A stretch of DNA of 27,200 bases from Odoribacter sp. UBA944 (GCA_002293375.1 DBDA01000036.1:20670-47869), one strand, 5' to 3'. Counted from the stretch's first letter, positions 7,901-15,597 are shown. Program-made: numbers and translations. The notes: generated by a model from the letters alone, not told the origin.

Positions 7901-8781
7901 GAACGAAGCGGTTTTACAAACAATTGATCTTCCCCTGGATGCTGATCATCGGCTTGGGCGCATTGCTCTTTTGGGCTTCGTCGAAAGAGTCGGTATGGCG
8001 GGCGGAAGCGGAGATCGCCCGGACCCTGGAAGGCGAGTGGCAGGGTACATTTGAAGGACGTCCCGCCACGTTCTCTATTACGAATGCCGGTAGCCGGGAA
8101 GTAACGGCCCGTATCGGCGTGAAGTACAACAACCAAACGACCGAGACGGTGAAAGGAAAGGTCGACATGGAGGCGAAAACTTTCCATTTCGACGACACGC
8201 ATCCCAACAACGGGATCTTGGACGGTGCGTACAATGGCTCGTTCAACGAAGATTTTACCGAATTTTCGGGTGCTTACGAAAACTATAAAACAAAAAAGCG
8301 GGTAGATTTCAAATTCACCAAGAGTGTATCGCCCAAGCAAGAGAAAGCGGCTGCAGCCGGGACGGTTGCTGCTTCCGGAACGGCAACAGAGACGGGATCC
8401 AAAGCATCGGCAGAATCCAAATCGGCCGCCGTAAAGGAGCAAGCCCAACCGGCCGCTTCGGGTGCGATCGGTACCGGAACCTGGAGTGTGACGGGATCGA
8501 ATGGCTGGACGGCAGATTTTGTGATACAATCGGTGAATAAAAATGGCACCTTCAAAGGGTACCTCGATTGGTCTAAATCCGGAAGCTATTCCGGAAGAGA
8601 ACATTGCGAAGGTTCTTTCAATAAAACCACGAAGGCTGTGATACTGAAAGGTGTCCGATTGGAAAATGCCAACGGGATATCCCTCTCCGGTTACAGGGCT
8701 ACCCTGTCGGAAGACGGCCGGAAAATGACGAAAGGAACAAAAAGTACCGGAGGAACCTGGGAGGCGGTCCGAAAAAATTAA
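4984..8781 (+). CDS. Transmembrane Ser/Thr protein kinase with repeated KTMRP motifs
   Basis: This 1265-residue protein opens with a low-complexity tail bearing six [ED]KT[MI]RP motifs (threonines 8, 20, 30, 41, 49, 57). A Hanks-type kinase domain follows at about 83-350: Lys112 (FALK), HRDVKPAN at 203-210, DFG at 227-229, APE at 259-261 and Asp280. The glycine loop is weak (SEGTGEA, 91-97), but all catalytic residues are present. Residues 371-813 form a soluble region I cannot assign. Five hydrophobic segments follow (about 817-837, 849-870, 873-896, 898-920, 983-1000). The C-terminal 260 residues hold two beta-rich domains (from W1019 and W1167) joined by an Ala-rich linker. An odd number of spans puts this part in the periplasm. 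The FHA and PP2C genes downstream are natural partners. Confidence 0.9.
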   Translation: MADDSEKTIRPGEEPEAEKTMRPAEPVEKTMRPDAASADKTMRPDADKTMRPDADKTMRPDQQEEKTKIVNQQFTEIEINKVRYQVVRTISEGTGEAQIFLVESQGRQFALKLYYVGIFPPPNHDIMEIIRKSGGTGLLVATLEHGVWTNPQTQEKRDYELMEFCAGGSLDQLKINGDEKLLSEIALRCAAALDFLHKQQVIHRDVKPANFFFRKEGRKLTDLALADFGISIQADKNGKLTISADMHSKQQLRTPIYTAPEYYDFSNVIDGKIQISNKMDFFSLGMMLLTLWDGEEIFRMSEYELNSLKKSGKLPYPKNMGERTLQLIKALTLADPNTRADLEKIARWAKGETIYDLQAEKDNIAGFKIVFNSSKNQIAHSPKELVQFMAEDKTLAIKYLYQGKIEEWLEGIHRNELAAELHEITEKRFPKNEEAGFFATCYFLDDELPYTDVKGNALNSPQEIAQSLKANAKHYEKALTNSEDSLFLFFTARGSANVTQEFAPLFKKSKDNRSALLQLIHTLDQTLPWIMVTNKNETIECRTPEEVLQAKYEHTLSDESWADLIGEGFLTWLRYTDPAVEGKVRSAQGHAERQTAVLYNLSPKISYNFQMDENAGDYFFTAEEVGNYMNLRMREYILDENDSFASVQLDLMCNIDNTQLYDYFKSKGVYDDKIAWIKYCADLKSKDNTNKSGPYNWKVGVYKAIKGLGFDPFYYFPQSDKRIYTLDELSQIPSKEIKNELAKGYLQAWLTTFWQENPALNLTPKYTFERETVKYLHYLEKLDKDNADVKNYNIGKKSVEKALANLKKKQRAHIWSKILIGSVTLLASVAVILSLLNINIPINAEDHKGWIAIAAGVAGVLAAGIMFLGANAGCLINLVVGAVVYFAIGALLLFCIPYIGFIAAGLLVLMLVFWIIRSYFKYPALNRANKHLLHPGFEELEFEPLHFAFSDAQNFKSSIGDASYNYASYLSTGTKRFYKQLIFPWMLIIGLGALLFWASSKESVWRAEAEIARTLEGEWQGTFEGRPATFSITNAGSREVTARIGVKYNNQTTETVKGKVDMEAKTFHFDDTHPNNGILDGAYNGSFNEDFTEFSGAYENYKTKKRVDFKFTKSVSPKQEKAAAAGTVAASGTATETGSKASAESKSAAVKEQAQPAASGAIGTGTWSVTGSNGWTADFVIQSVNKNGTFKGYLDWSKSGSYSGREHCEGSFNKTTKAVILKGVRLENANGISLSGYRATLSEDGRKMTKGTKSTGGTWEAVRKN
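5095..5166 (+). repeat. Three 24-base tandem repeats encoding ADKTMRPD
   Basis: Three consecutive units encode the identical octapeptide ADKTMRPD (kinase residues 38-45, 46-53, 54-61). Units 1 and 3 differ at one base. Unit 2 differs from unit 1 at six bases, all in third codon positions and all synonymous. Looser copies of the same motif lie upstream at threonines 8, 20 and 30. The peptide, not the DNA, appears to be what is conserved. Confidence 0.9.
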
Positions 8782-8808
8782 ACAGACTTTACTAACGATT
8801 GAAAGCAA

Positions 8809-11800
8809 ATGAATTGTCCAAAATGCGATAAACCGAATCGCGATAAAGCAGTCCACTGCAAATGGTGTGGCGCCGGCGTGATTACGAAATCCAACGCTCC
8901 GCTGCAGGAGTTGGTCGGAATGGAGCAGGTGAAAAACCAGTTGCAGGATTTGGTCAAAACCTGCGAAAGCGTTCGGGAACGGGCGAAAACTACGGGGGTG
9001 AAGAAACGCTTGGGTATGGATATGGTTATCACCGGAAATACAGGTACGGGTAAAACCAAGTTGGTGGAAGTGTTGCAACACTTACTCTATTCCACCGATA
9101 TTATCAAAAACCCGAAAGCGGTGATTGTGGATGCTGTCGATTACGACGACTTTTCCAAAAAAGACGATAAGGTTGACCACTGGGAAGAGAACACCAAAAA
9201 AGCAAAGGGAGGCATTTTAGTTATCGAGAACGCACAGAAATTGCTTCCGCAAAGAGCGTCCGACGATGTGAACAAACTTGACAAGCTGTTCAAGTATATG
9301 AACGACGAATGGAACAACGATCCCATCGTCATCCTATCGGGCCTGTCGGGTCTGAAAACGTTTATGACGACCAATCCGGATGCAGCCAACCGGTTTGAGT
9401 ATCATTTCGATCTGAAGGATTTTTCGGCGGAAGAGCTGACGGAGATGTGCTGTAAAAAGCTGAAAGAGGATGCGTTGGAGTTGGACGAGGAGGCTCGTGC
9501 CAAATTGGAACGGATTTTTAAACACGAGGTGCGCAACAAAAAATCCGATTTCGGAAATGCGCATTTAGCCGTTCAAAAAGCGGAAAAAATATACGCGATG
9601 GCCGTAAAGCGCGATCCTAAAACCCGGGAGGTATTGCCCGAAGACATTCAGGGAACGGAGTTCCGCCGGAAAACGTACGACGAGATCATGGCCGAATTGG
9701 ACGAGTTTGTCGGGATCGATGAAATCAAGGAAACCGTTCAGAAACTCATCCACAAAATGGACGTGGAGCGCGAGCGCAAAGGTGGTAATGCCAAACGCGA
9801 AGTCAAAGACCATTTCCTTTTTCTGGGAAATCCGGGAACAGGTAAAACCACCATTGCCCGCGTTTTTGCCGACATTCTCAATTCGTTGGACGTGTTACCG
9901 ACCGGGCAATTGATTGAAGTAGACCGGAGCCAGTTAGTGGCGGGTTATGTGGGTCAGACGGCTTTGGCCGTACAGGATGCTGTGGAGCGTGCTATGGGGG
10001 GGATTCTTTTTGTGGACGAAGCATACGCGCTCAAACAGAACGACAGCGACAGTTTCGGACAGGAGGCCATTGACACCCTGTTGAAGTTGGTGGAAGACAA
10101 CCGGGGGAAATTTGTCTGCATTGCGGCCGGTTATTCCAAAGAGATGGCCGATTTCCTGACTGCCAACTCCGGCATGGCCTCCCGTTTCAACGAAACAGTA
10201 AACTTCCGTGATTACAAAGCCGGTGAATTGACGGAGATTTTCCGCCGGATGGTGAAAAAGGAGAAGCTGACCTTAGACGAAGAGGCGGAAAAGCACATCG
10301 AGAATTACTTCAAAAAGATCTATATCGGACGCAATACCAAGTCGTTCGGCAATGCGCGCGAAGTGCGGAATGTCTTCGACAAAGCGCTGAAAAATCAAGG
10401 GATGCGCCTGCAACAACTGAAAGGGACGCCCGACTACACGCCCGATATGGCAGCGGTTCTCACCCGTGTGGATATCGAAGGGGAGGAGAACATGAAGGAG
10501 AAAGATCTGGATGGGATTCTGGCCGAACTCGACGAATTCATCGGTATGGATAGTGTGAAAAAGGAGATTCGCGCATTGGCTAATAAGCTGATGATGGACC
10601 GGAAGATGATGGAGCGCGGTTTTGCGGATGCCGAACTGACCAATGTCCATCTGGTTGTGACGGGAAATCCGGGAACGGGGAAGACCACCATTGCACTGAA
10701 ATTGGGTGAGATCTTTAAAGCAGTTGGCTTGCTTCCGACGGCGAAAGTGGTAGAGAAGGAGCGGAAACACCTCCTCTCCTCTTTTCAGAACGAAACTGCG
10801 AAAGTAACGGACAAAGCGTGCGATGAGGCGATGGGCGGTATTCTTTTTATCGACGAAGCCTATACGCTGACGGCTATGGACAAGGCCGGGAATCAGGATA
10901 AATCAGGACAGGAAGCCGTGGAGGCATTGATGACCCGGATGGTGAAAGATGCCGGAAAGTTTGTGGTGGTTTGCGCCGGATACCGCAAGGAGATGGAGGA
11001 GTTTATTGACAACGCCAATCCGGGATTTAAACGTCGTTTTACCACCTTCCTGCACATTGAAGACTATACCGCTCCGCAGTTGGTCGACATCTTTTTACTG
11101 AATGCTAAGAAACAGGGCATCACCCTGACCGATGAGGCCAAAGAGCGTTTGAAAAAATTGGTAACGCAAATGGTAGATGCCAAAGCGGCCAATTTTGGGA
11201 ATGCCGGAGAGATGACAAAATTGCTGGACAAGGCGAAAATTCGCAAATCGAACCGTTTGGCGGAACTCATGAACAAAGGCGAAGAGATCACAAACGAAAT
11301 GTTTCGTACATTCGAAGCGGACGATATTCCGTACGATGCTCCGAAAGCCATCGATATGGGCGAGTGCATGAAAGAACTCGACAACTTGATCGGCTTGGAA
11401 GCCGTTAAGCGGGAAGTGCGTGAAATTGCCTCTTACATCGAAGTAGAGCGAAAAAAAGCGGAGGCATTGGGCAAAAAATTCCAGGGCGTAGGCGACCACT
11501 ATCTGTTCGTGGGTAATCCCGGAACGGGTAAGACCACCGTTGCCCGCATCATGGCGGATATATTCTATTCGTTGGGTGTTTTGCCGACCAATAAGTTGGT
11601 GGAAGTGACCCGGAAGGATCTGGTGGCCGGTTATGTCGGACAGACCGCCCTGCAAACCGAAAAAGCGGTGAAAAGCGCGATCGGTGGCGTCTTTTTTATC
11701 GATGAAGCTTATTCGCTGAAAGGGACAGGGAGTGATTTCGGACAGGAAGCTACCGATACGATCTTACCGATGATGCTCGACTACAAGGGCAAGATGGTGT

Positions 11801-12162
11801 TTGTCGCCGCAGGTTATCCCAAGGAGATGCAACAGTGGATCGACACCAACAGCGGTTTGGAGAGCCGTTTTACCAAAAAGATCCATTTCGAAGATTATAC
11901 CGGTGAAGATCTGGCGAAGATCTTCCTGATGAAAGCGAAGAAAGACCAATTGGAACTAACTCCCGAAGCGGAAACCGAAATGCGTTCCTATTTTGACGAC
12001 CTGTATGAAAACCGGGGGAAAAATTTTGCCAATGCCCGCGAAGTGAACAACTATTTCGATCGTGTCAAGAGAAATCAAAGCGCCCGTATAGCCCGGATCA
12101 TGCACGATCCCGACTTTGACAAGAATGCGTTTAAACAACTGATCATTGAAGATTTTGAATAG
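8809..12162 (+). CDS. Zinc-ribbon protein with four tandem CbxX/CfxQ (SpoVK-like) AAA+ modules
   Basis: This 1117-residue protein has an N-terminal zinc ribbon (C3xxC6, C17xxC20) and four AAA+ modules. Walker A motifs start at about 76 (GNTGTGKT), 340, 619 and 902 (all GNPGTGKT). Walker B acidic pairs are at D403-E404, D682-E683 and D965-E966; module 1 has IENAQ instead and looks degenerate. Modules 2 and 4 keep a GYVGQTA segment that resembles the CbbX pore loop (YIGHTA); module 3 has SFQNETA there. Each module ends with the NFGNA-type C-terminal motif of the CbxX/CfxQ/SpoVK family, known from the Rubisco activase CbbX and mycobacterial EccA. A protein-remodelling motor is the likely role, but the substrate is unknown. 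It lies 27 bases after the kinase gene and 1 base before the FHA gene. No membrane segment is seen. Confidence 0.9.
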   Translation: MNCPKCDKPNRDKAVHCKWCGAGVITKSNAPLQELVGMEQVKNQLQDLVKTCESVRERAKTTGVKKRLGMDMVITGNTGTGKTKLVEVLQHLLYSTDIIKNPKAVIVDAVDYDDFSKKDDKVDHWEENTKKAKGGILVIENAQKLLPQRASDDVNKLDKLFKYMNDEWNNDPIVILSGLSGLKTFMTTNPDAANRFEYHFDLKDFSAEELTEMCCKKLKEDALELDEEARAKLERIFKHEVRNKKSDFGNAHLAVQKAEKIYAMAVKRDPKTREVLPEDIQGTEFRRKTYDEIMAELDEFVGIDEIKETVQKLIHKMDVERERKGGNAKREVKDHFLFLGNPGTGKTTIARVFADILNSLDVLPTGQLIEVDRSQLVAGYVGQTALAVQDAVERAMGGILFVDEAYALKQNDSDSFGQEAIDTLLKLVEDNRGKFVCIAAGYSKEMADFLTANSGMASRFNETVNFRDYKAGELTEIFRRMVKKEKLTLDEEAEKHIENYFKKIYIGRNTKSFGNAREVRNVFDKALKNQGMRLQQLKGTPDYTPDMAAVLTRVDIEGEENMKEKDLDGILAELDEFIGMDSVKKEIRALANKLMMDRKMMERGFADAELTNVHLVVTGNPGTGKTTIALKLGEIFKAVGLLPTAKVVEKERKHLLSSFQNETAKVTDKACDEAMGGILFIDEAYTLTAMDKAGNQDKSGQEAVEALMTRMVKDAGKFVVVCAGYRKEMEEFIDNANPGFKRRFTTFLHIEDYTAPQLVDIFLLNAKKQGITLTDEAKERLKKLVTQMVDAKAANFGNAGEMTKLLDKAKIRKSNRLAELMNKGEEITNEMFRTFEADDIPYDAPKAIDMGECMKELDNLIGLEAVKREVREIASYIEVERKKAEALGKKFQGVGDHYLFVGNPGTGKTTVARIMADIFYSLGVLPTNKLVEVTRKDLVAGYVGQTALQTEKAVKSAIGGVFFIDEAYSLKGTGSDFGQEATDTILPMMLDYKGKMVFVAAGYPKEMQQWIDTNSGLESRFTKKIHFEDYTGEDLAKIFLMKAKKDQLELTPEAETEMRSYFDDLYENRGKNFANAREVNNYFDRVKRNQSARIARIMHDPDFDKNAFKQLIIEDFE

Positions 12163-12163
12163 T

Positions 12164-12820
12164 ATGGATTTAGTAAAATGCCCTTTTTGCGGCAAAGAGA
12201 TAGAGAGTGACAGTTTTTACTGCGATCAGTGCGGCGAGGAGTTAAAGCTTTGCCCGGCAGGACACGGTTTTAAAAAGGGGAAAGTGTGCAGCGATTGCGG
12301 TACCAAATTGGTGGAGGCAAAGGATGCAGCGAATGCGCAATCCCCACAACCTACATCACCTGCGCCGTCGGCCGTACCGGTGTCGCCACAACCGCAACCG
12401 CAATCGACCGGCACGCAGCCGCAAAACACCAATGTTGGTCAGCAGCCTTCGGTTGCTGCGCAGCCGGCATCTGTTGCACAGCCTGAAGCTCCGGAAAAGA
12501 CCGTTCGGGCGGCTGCCCCTTCCGCAGAACCGAAGAGCCTTGTTTCAACGGCACTTAATGCCCGCCTGGAGTTGAAAGACGGTGCCGTGATCGGCCGTCG
12601 GGCGGGCGACTATGTCCACCTCTTCGGAACCCAGGGATATGTCTCCGGTACCCACGCCCGTTTACAGAAAAACGGGAACGGCAACTGGGAAATTGTCGAT
12701 TTGGACTCCTCCAACGGCACCTTTCTCAACGGGCAAAAACTGGTTCCCCATCAGCCCGCCGCCTTTAAGCTCGGCGACACGATCGCCTTTTACGATTTGA
12801 AATTTGTAGTCAGCGAGTGA
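12164..12820 (+). CDS. Zinc-ribbon/FHA-domain protein
   Basis: This 218-residue protein starts with two zinc-ribbon units (cysteines 6, 9, 20, 23, then 30, 42, 45). A Pro/Gln/Ser-rich linker (about 60-110), the motif EKTVRA with Thr113, and a C-terminal FHA domain at about 135-216 follow. The FHA core residues are visible: G144-R145, S161 and H164 (VSGTHARL), SSNGT at 182-186 and N189-G190. FHA domains bind phosphothreonine peptides. EKTVRA resembles the EKTMRP repeats of the kinase, so this protein may read the kinase tail, or bind its own Thr113 as GarA and OdhI do (inference). An in-frame TTG at 12146 would overlap the AAA+ gene; ATG at 12164, one base past that stop, is preferred. The 1-base spacing suggests translational coupling. 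Confidence 0.88.
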   Translation: MDLVKCPFCGKEIESDSFYCDQCGEELKLCPAGHGFKKGKVCSDCGTKLVEAKDAANAQSPQPTSPAPSAVPVSPQPQPQSTGTQPQNTNVGQQPSVAAQPASVAQPEAPEKTVRAAAPSAEPKSLVSTALNARLELKDGAVIGRRAGDYVHLFGTQGYVSGTHARLQKNGNGNWEIVDLDSSNGTFLNGQKLVPHQPAAFKLGDTIAFYDLKFVVSE

Positions 12821-12944
12821 TCGTATTTAGTTATTTTAACAGAAACTGAGTATGGTATAAGATAAAAAAAGTGTATATTTCATTAGGAGTCTGTTTAAAC
12901 CATTTATTGGCCTGGTATTTTCTACTAACTAAAGGACTAAAAGA

Positions 12945-13703
12945 ATGTTGATAAAGTCCGATTTAAATTGTGATATCGGTTGCGTACGGCAAAACAACGA
13001 AGATATCGTTTTGTTGGGCGGTGAATTGTTTCGTGATAAAGCGCAGGGCTGTGATTTTGAGATCGACGACACTACCCGTTTTGCTGCGATCGTGGCCGAT
13101 GGCATGGGCGGGCACAACGGAGGTGAAGTTGCTTCCGAATTTGCCACGCAGTTTTTTTGCGATTTTGTGCTTAATCTTCCCGACGGCTTGTCGGCGGAAG
13201 AACTGACGGAACAAATAAAGGAGTGGACGGAAAAGGCTCATCGGAATATTTTGGAGCAAGGTTACCGAGCCCCTGATTACGAAGGGATGGGAACTACTTT
13301 TTGCGGCTTATTGTTTTACGGAGGATCTGTTTTGGCGCTCAACATCGGCGATAGCCGGTTATACCGTTTCCGCAACGGGATCCTCCGTCAAATCTCCACT
13401 GACCACTCCATGCGTGAACTCACGGGCGATCAGACCTTGCCGGTGAATCAGATCTATAACTCGCTCGGAGCCGGTGCAACAGCCTTTGTCGAGATAAAAG
13501 AACTTACGGGACAACTTTACGATGACGATCTTTTCCTCATCTGTTCCGACGGCCTTTGCGACATGATTTCCGACGAAGAGATCGAACAGCTCCTTTCGGA
13601 CGAACCTTCTGCTGGGAAATTGGTGGAAGCTGCCAGAAAAGCCGGGGGCAAAGACAATATCAGTGTTGTTTTGTTACAACTGAAAGAGACCGGGGAGAAG
13701 TAA
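12945..13703 (+). CDS. PP2C-family Ser/Thr protein phosphatase
   Basis: This 252-residue soluble PPM/PP2C phosphatase removes phosphate from Ser/Thr using two metal ions. Motifs in order are GCVRQNNED near residues 7-15, ADGMGGH near 50-56, NIGDSRLYRF near 137, LICSDGLCD near 198 and KDNISVV near 237. The metal-binding aspartates and the catalytic-site arginine of the family appear intact. The ATG at 12945 follows AAAGGA at 12931-12936, one of the few good ribosome sites here. The 124-base gap after the FHA gene contains TATATTTC at 12874-12881, close to a -7 box but one base off, so a separate promoter is possible. It should counteract the kinase encoded upstream (inference from linkage). 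Confidence 0.93.
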   Translation: MLIKSDLNCDIGCVRQNNEDIVLLGGELFRDKAQGCDFEIDDTTRFAAIVADGMGGHNGGEVASEFATQFFCDFVLNLPDGLSAEELTEQIKEWTEKAHRNILEQGYRAPDYEGMGTTFCGLLFYGGSVLALNIGDSRLYRFRNGILRQISTDHSMRELTGDQTLPVNQIYNSLGAGATAFVEIKELTGQLYDDDLFLICSDGLCDMISDEEIEQLLSDEPSAGKLVEAARKAGGKDNISVVLLQLKETGEK

Positions 13704-13730
13704 TTGAAGTCAAACTGTAACCAGAAAGAA

Positions 13731-15575
13731 ATGATGGAAGATATAGAAGATATGAAAACCATGGAAATGATGAAAATGATGGAAGATGTGGAAAGTATAG
13801 CAATAGAAAATATCATCATCAGAAACCTCAAGGTTTATTGTGATACCGAGGAGTTTATCGGTGGAGAAAAGAAGTACAGATCGGTATTTCGCAAAAACGA
13901 AGCGGAAACCATTTATGTAGACATAACACTGTTGAATGCCAGATACTTGCAAGTAAATTGGGAAAGTACCCTTTTCTTTTTATTGTACAACTCGGCCGGA
14001 GAGTGCATTGCCAGAAAAGCGGTAGAGGTATTTTTGGAAAAAGAGGAGATGGAACTCAATGAAACGGCTTGTTTTACAGGGTTTCATCTTGAAGCAGGCG
14101 ATTATCACGTCCGTGCGACTACCACTTTCGATGACGGGGATAAAAAAGTAGACTTTCCGATCCTCGATGATCCCGAAGATTACAGTACCGATTTTCAAAT
14201 TGTCGATATACCGGAAGACTATGGCCAGTGTTTCGCGTTGGAGGATTTTTCTTTTTACCGGCGGAACGAGGGAGAAGAAACGACCGATTTTCGCAAAAAC
14301 ACGTTGACCGGCTTTGATTTGGATAAACTGGAGGCGATCGATGTCTTTTTTCTGGCGCGCAACAAACTCTCTTTTTCTTGGCCATCCGAATTTTTTGTTT
14401 CGGTTTTCGACCAGACGGGTATGTTGAAAGAGAGTACCATTCACAAAGGGGCGCCCATAGAGGGAGGGGATCCGGATCAATTCCATTGTTTCATCAATCT
14501 GGGAGAAGGGCAGAAATCGTATTGGCGCAAAGGCAATTATCGTGTGGAAGTCGTTTTCATGAATGAATTGATCATTGAAGCGCCTTTTGTGATCGGTGAA
14601 AAAGACATCGAAACCCCTTTCAGTCCGGAAACGGTTCAGCCCCGGAGATTTCACGGTGGGAAGCGGGTCATTTCGGCATCTGCGCTAAACATTGATCCCT
14701 TGGAGCAGATCAACCAGATGATCGGCTTGCATTCGTTGAAAAAGGAGTTGAAGCGGTACGTGGACAAGGTTCGGTACAACGAAGCCCGTATACAGGCGGG
14801 CTATGCTGTTAAGCCTGTTGCTTTACACTCTGTTTACTTAGGCAATCCCGGTACCGGAAAAACGACTGTCGCCCGGCTGATGGGCAAGGTTTTCCATGAA
14901 TTGGGGCTACTGACCAAAGGGCATGTAGTAGTGGAGGAACGCAATTCGCTGACCGGGAAATTCTACGGCAGCGAGGAGGAGAAAACCACTCAGGCATTGG
15001 AACGCGCCCAGGGAGGCGTACTGTTTATCGACGAAGCTTATACGCTGTTGGTAAAAGAAGATCCCAAAGATCCCGGCCGGCGGATCATGGAGACGTTGCT
15101 CACCACCCTTTCCGACGAGGGAAACCGGGATATCTGCATCATCCTGGCCGGTTATCCGGATCCGATGATCGACATGCTGAATGAAAATCCCGGCATGAAA
15201 TCCCGTCTTCCCAACATCTACCATTTTGACGATTATAGTGTGGACGAATTGATGCAGATCGCCCGATCGTATTTGGAGACCAACCAATACGTTCTCACAG
15301 AGGAGGCAGAGACCGCCATGCATCGCACTGTGGAGAAAGCCTGCAAGCGTCGTGACAACAAATTCGGCAATGGGCGCTACATCATTTCCCTGTTAGAGAA
15401 CCAGATCATTCCCAACCTGGCCTCCCGTCTGATCGCGACGGGTGAGATCGAACAGGTCGACCGGATCAACCTCATTGAAAAAGTGGATGTCGAAAACGTC
15501 GGAACGGAGATCAGGGATGTGGATTATTTTAAACAAAAGAAAAACATTGGATTCCATCACTCCAATCCCTCATAG
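13731..15575 (+). CDS. CbxX/CfxQ-type AAA+ ATPase with N-terminal beta-rich domains
   Basis: From ATG 13731 the protein has 614 residues. After a very Met/Glu/Asp-rich start it shows two beta-rich segments (about 20-150 and 165-310) that I cannot assign. A single AAA+ module follows, with GNPGTGKT from 371 and IDEAY with D434-E435. KFYGSEEEKT stands where CbbX has its aromatic-hydrophobic-glycine pore loop. It ends with a C-terminal helical region containing NKFGNGR. It belongs to the same AAA+ family as the modules at 8809-12162. The frame is open back to TTG at 13704, directly after the PP2C stop. I chose ATG 13731 for its purine-rich upstream stretch (AGAAAGAA), but ATG 13734, 13752 and 13761 are also possible. 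It is the last gene before a strong terminator. Confidence 0.87.
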   Translation: MMEDIEDMKTMEMMKMMEDVESIAIENIIIRNLKVYCDTEEFIGGEKKYRSVFRKNEAETIYVDITLLNARYLQVNWESTLFFLLYNSAGECIARKAVEVFLEKEEMELNETACFTGFHLEAGDYHVRATTTFDDGDKKVDFPILDDPEDYSTDFQIVDIPEDYGQCFALEDFSFYRRNEGEETTDFRKNTLTGFDLDKLEAIDVFFLARNKLSFSWPSEFFVSVFDQTGMLKESTIHKGAPIEGGDPDQFHCFINLGEGQKSYWRKGNYRVEVVFMNELIIEAPFVIGEKDIETPFSPETVQPRRFHGGKRVISASALNIDPLEQINQMIGLHSLKKELKRYVDKVRYNEARIQAGYAVKPVALHSVYLGNPGTGKTTVARLMGKVFHELGLLTKGHVVVEERNSLTGKFYGSEEEKTTQALERAQGGVLFIDEAYTLLVKEDPKDPGRRIMETLLTTLSDEGNRDICIILAGYPDPMIDMLNENPGMKSRLPNIYHFDDYSVDELMQIARSYLETNQYVLTEEAETAMHRTVEKACKRRDNKFGNGRYIISLLENQIIPNLASRLIATGEIEQVDRINLIEKVDVENVGTEIRDVDYFKQKKNIGFHHSNPS

Positions 15576-15597
15576 AAAAATACCTATAACTTCTAAC

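Noticed and set aside
7699..9081. A 460-codon open frame on the minus strand across the end of the kinase gene and the start of the AAA+ gene.
   Set aside because: It is antisense to two well-supported genes, spans their junction, is rich in Arg, Phe, His and Gly as expected of a reversed coding frame, and shows no family motif.
2945..15575. Type VI secretion, ESX (type VII) secretion or a TerY-type locus.
   Set aside because: No sheath, Hcp, VgrG, ClpV, EccB-E, WXG100 or von Willebrand A-domain gene is present. Only the shared kinase, FHA, PP2C or AAA+ families are seen.
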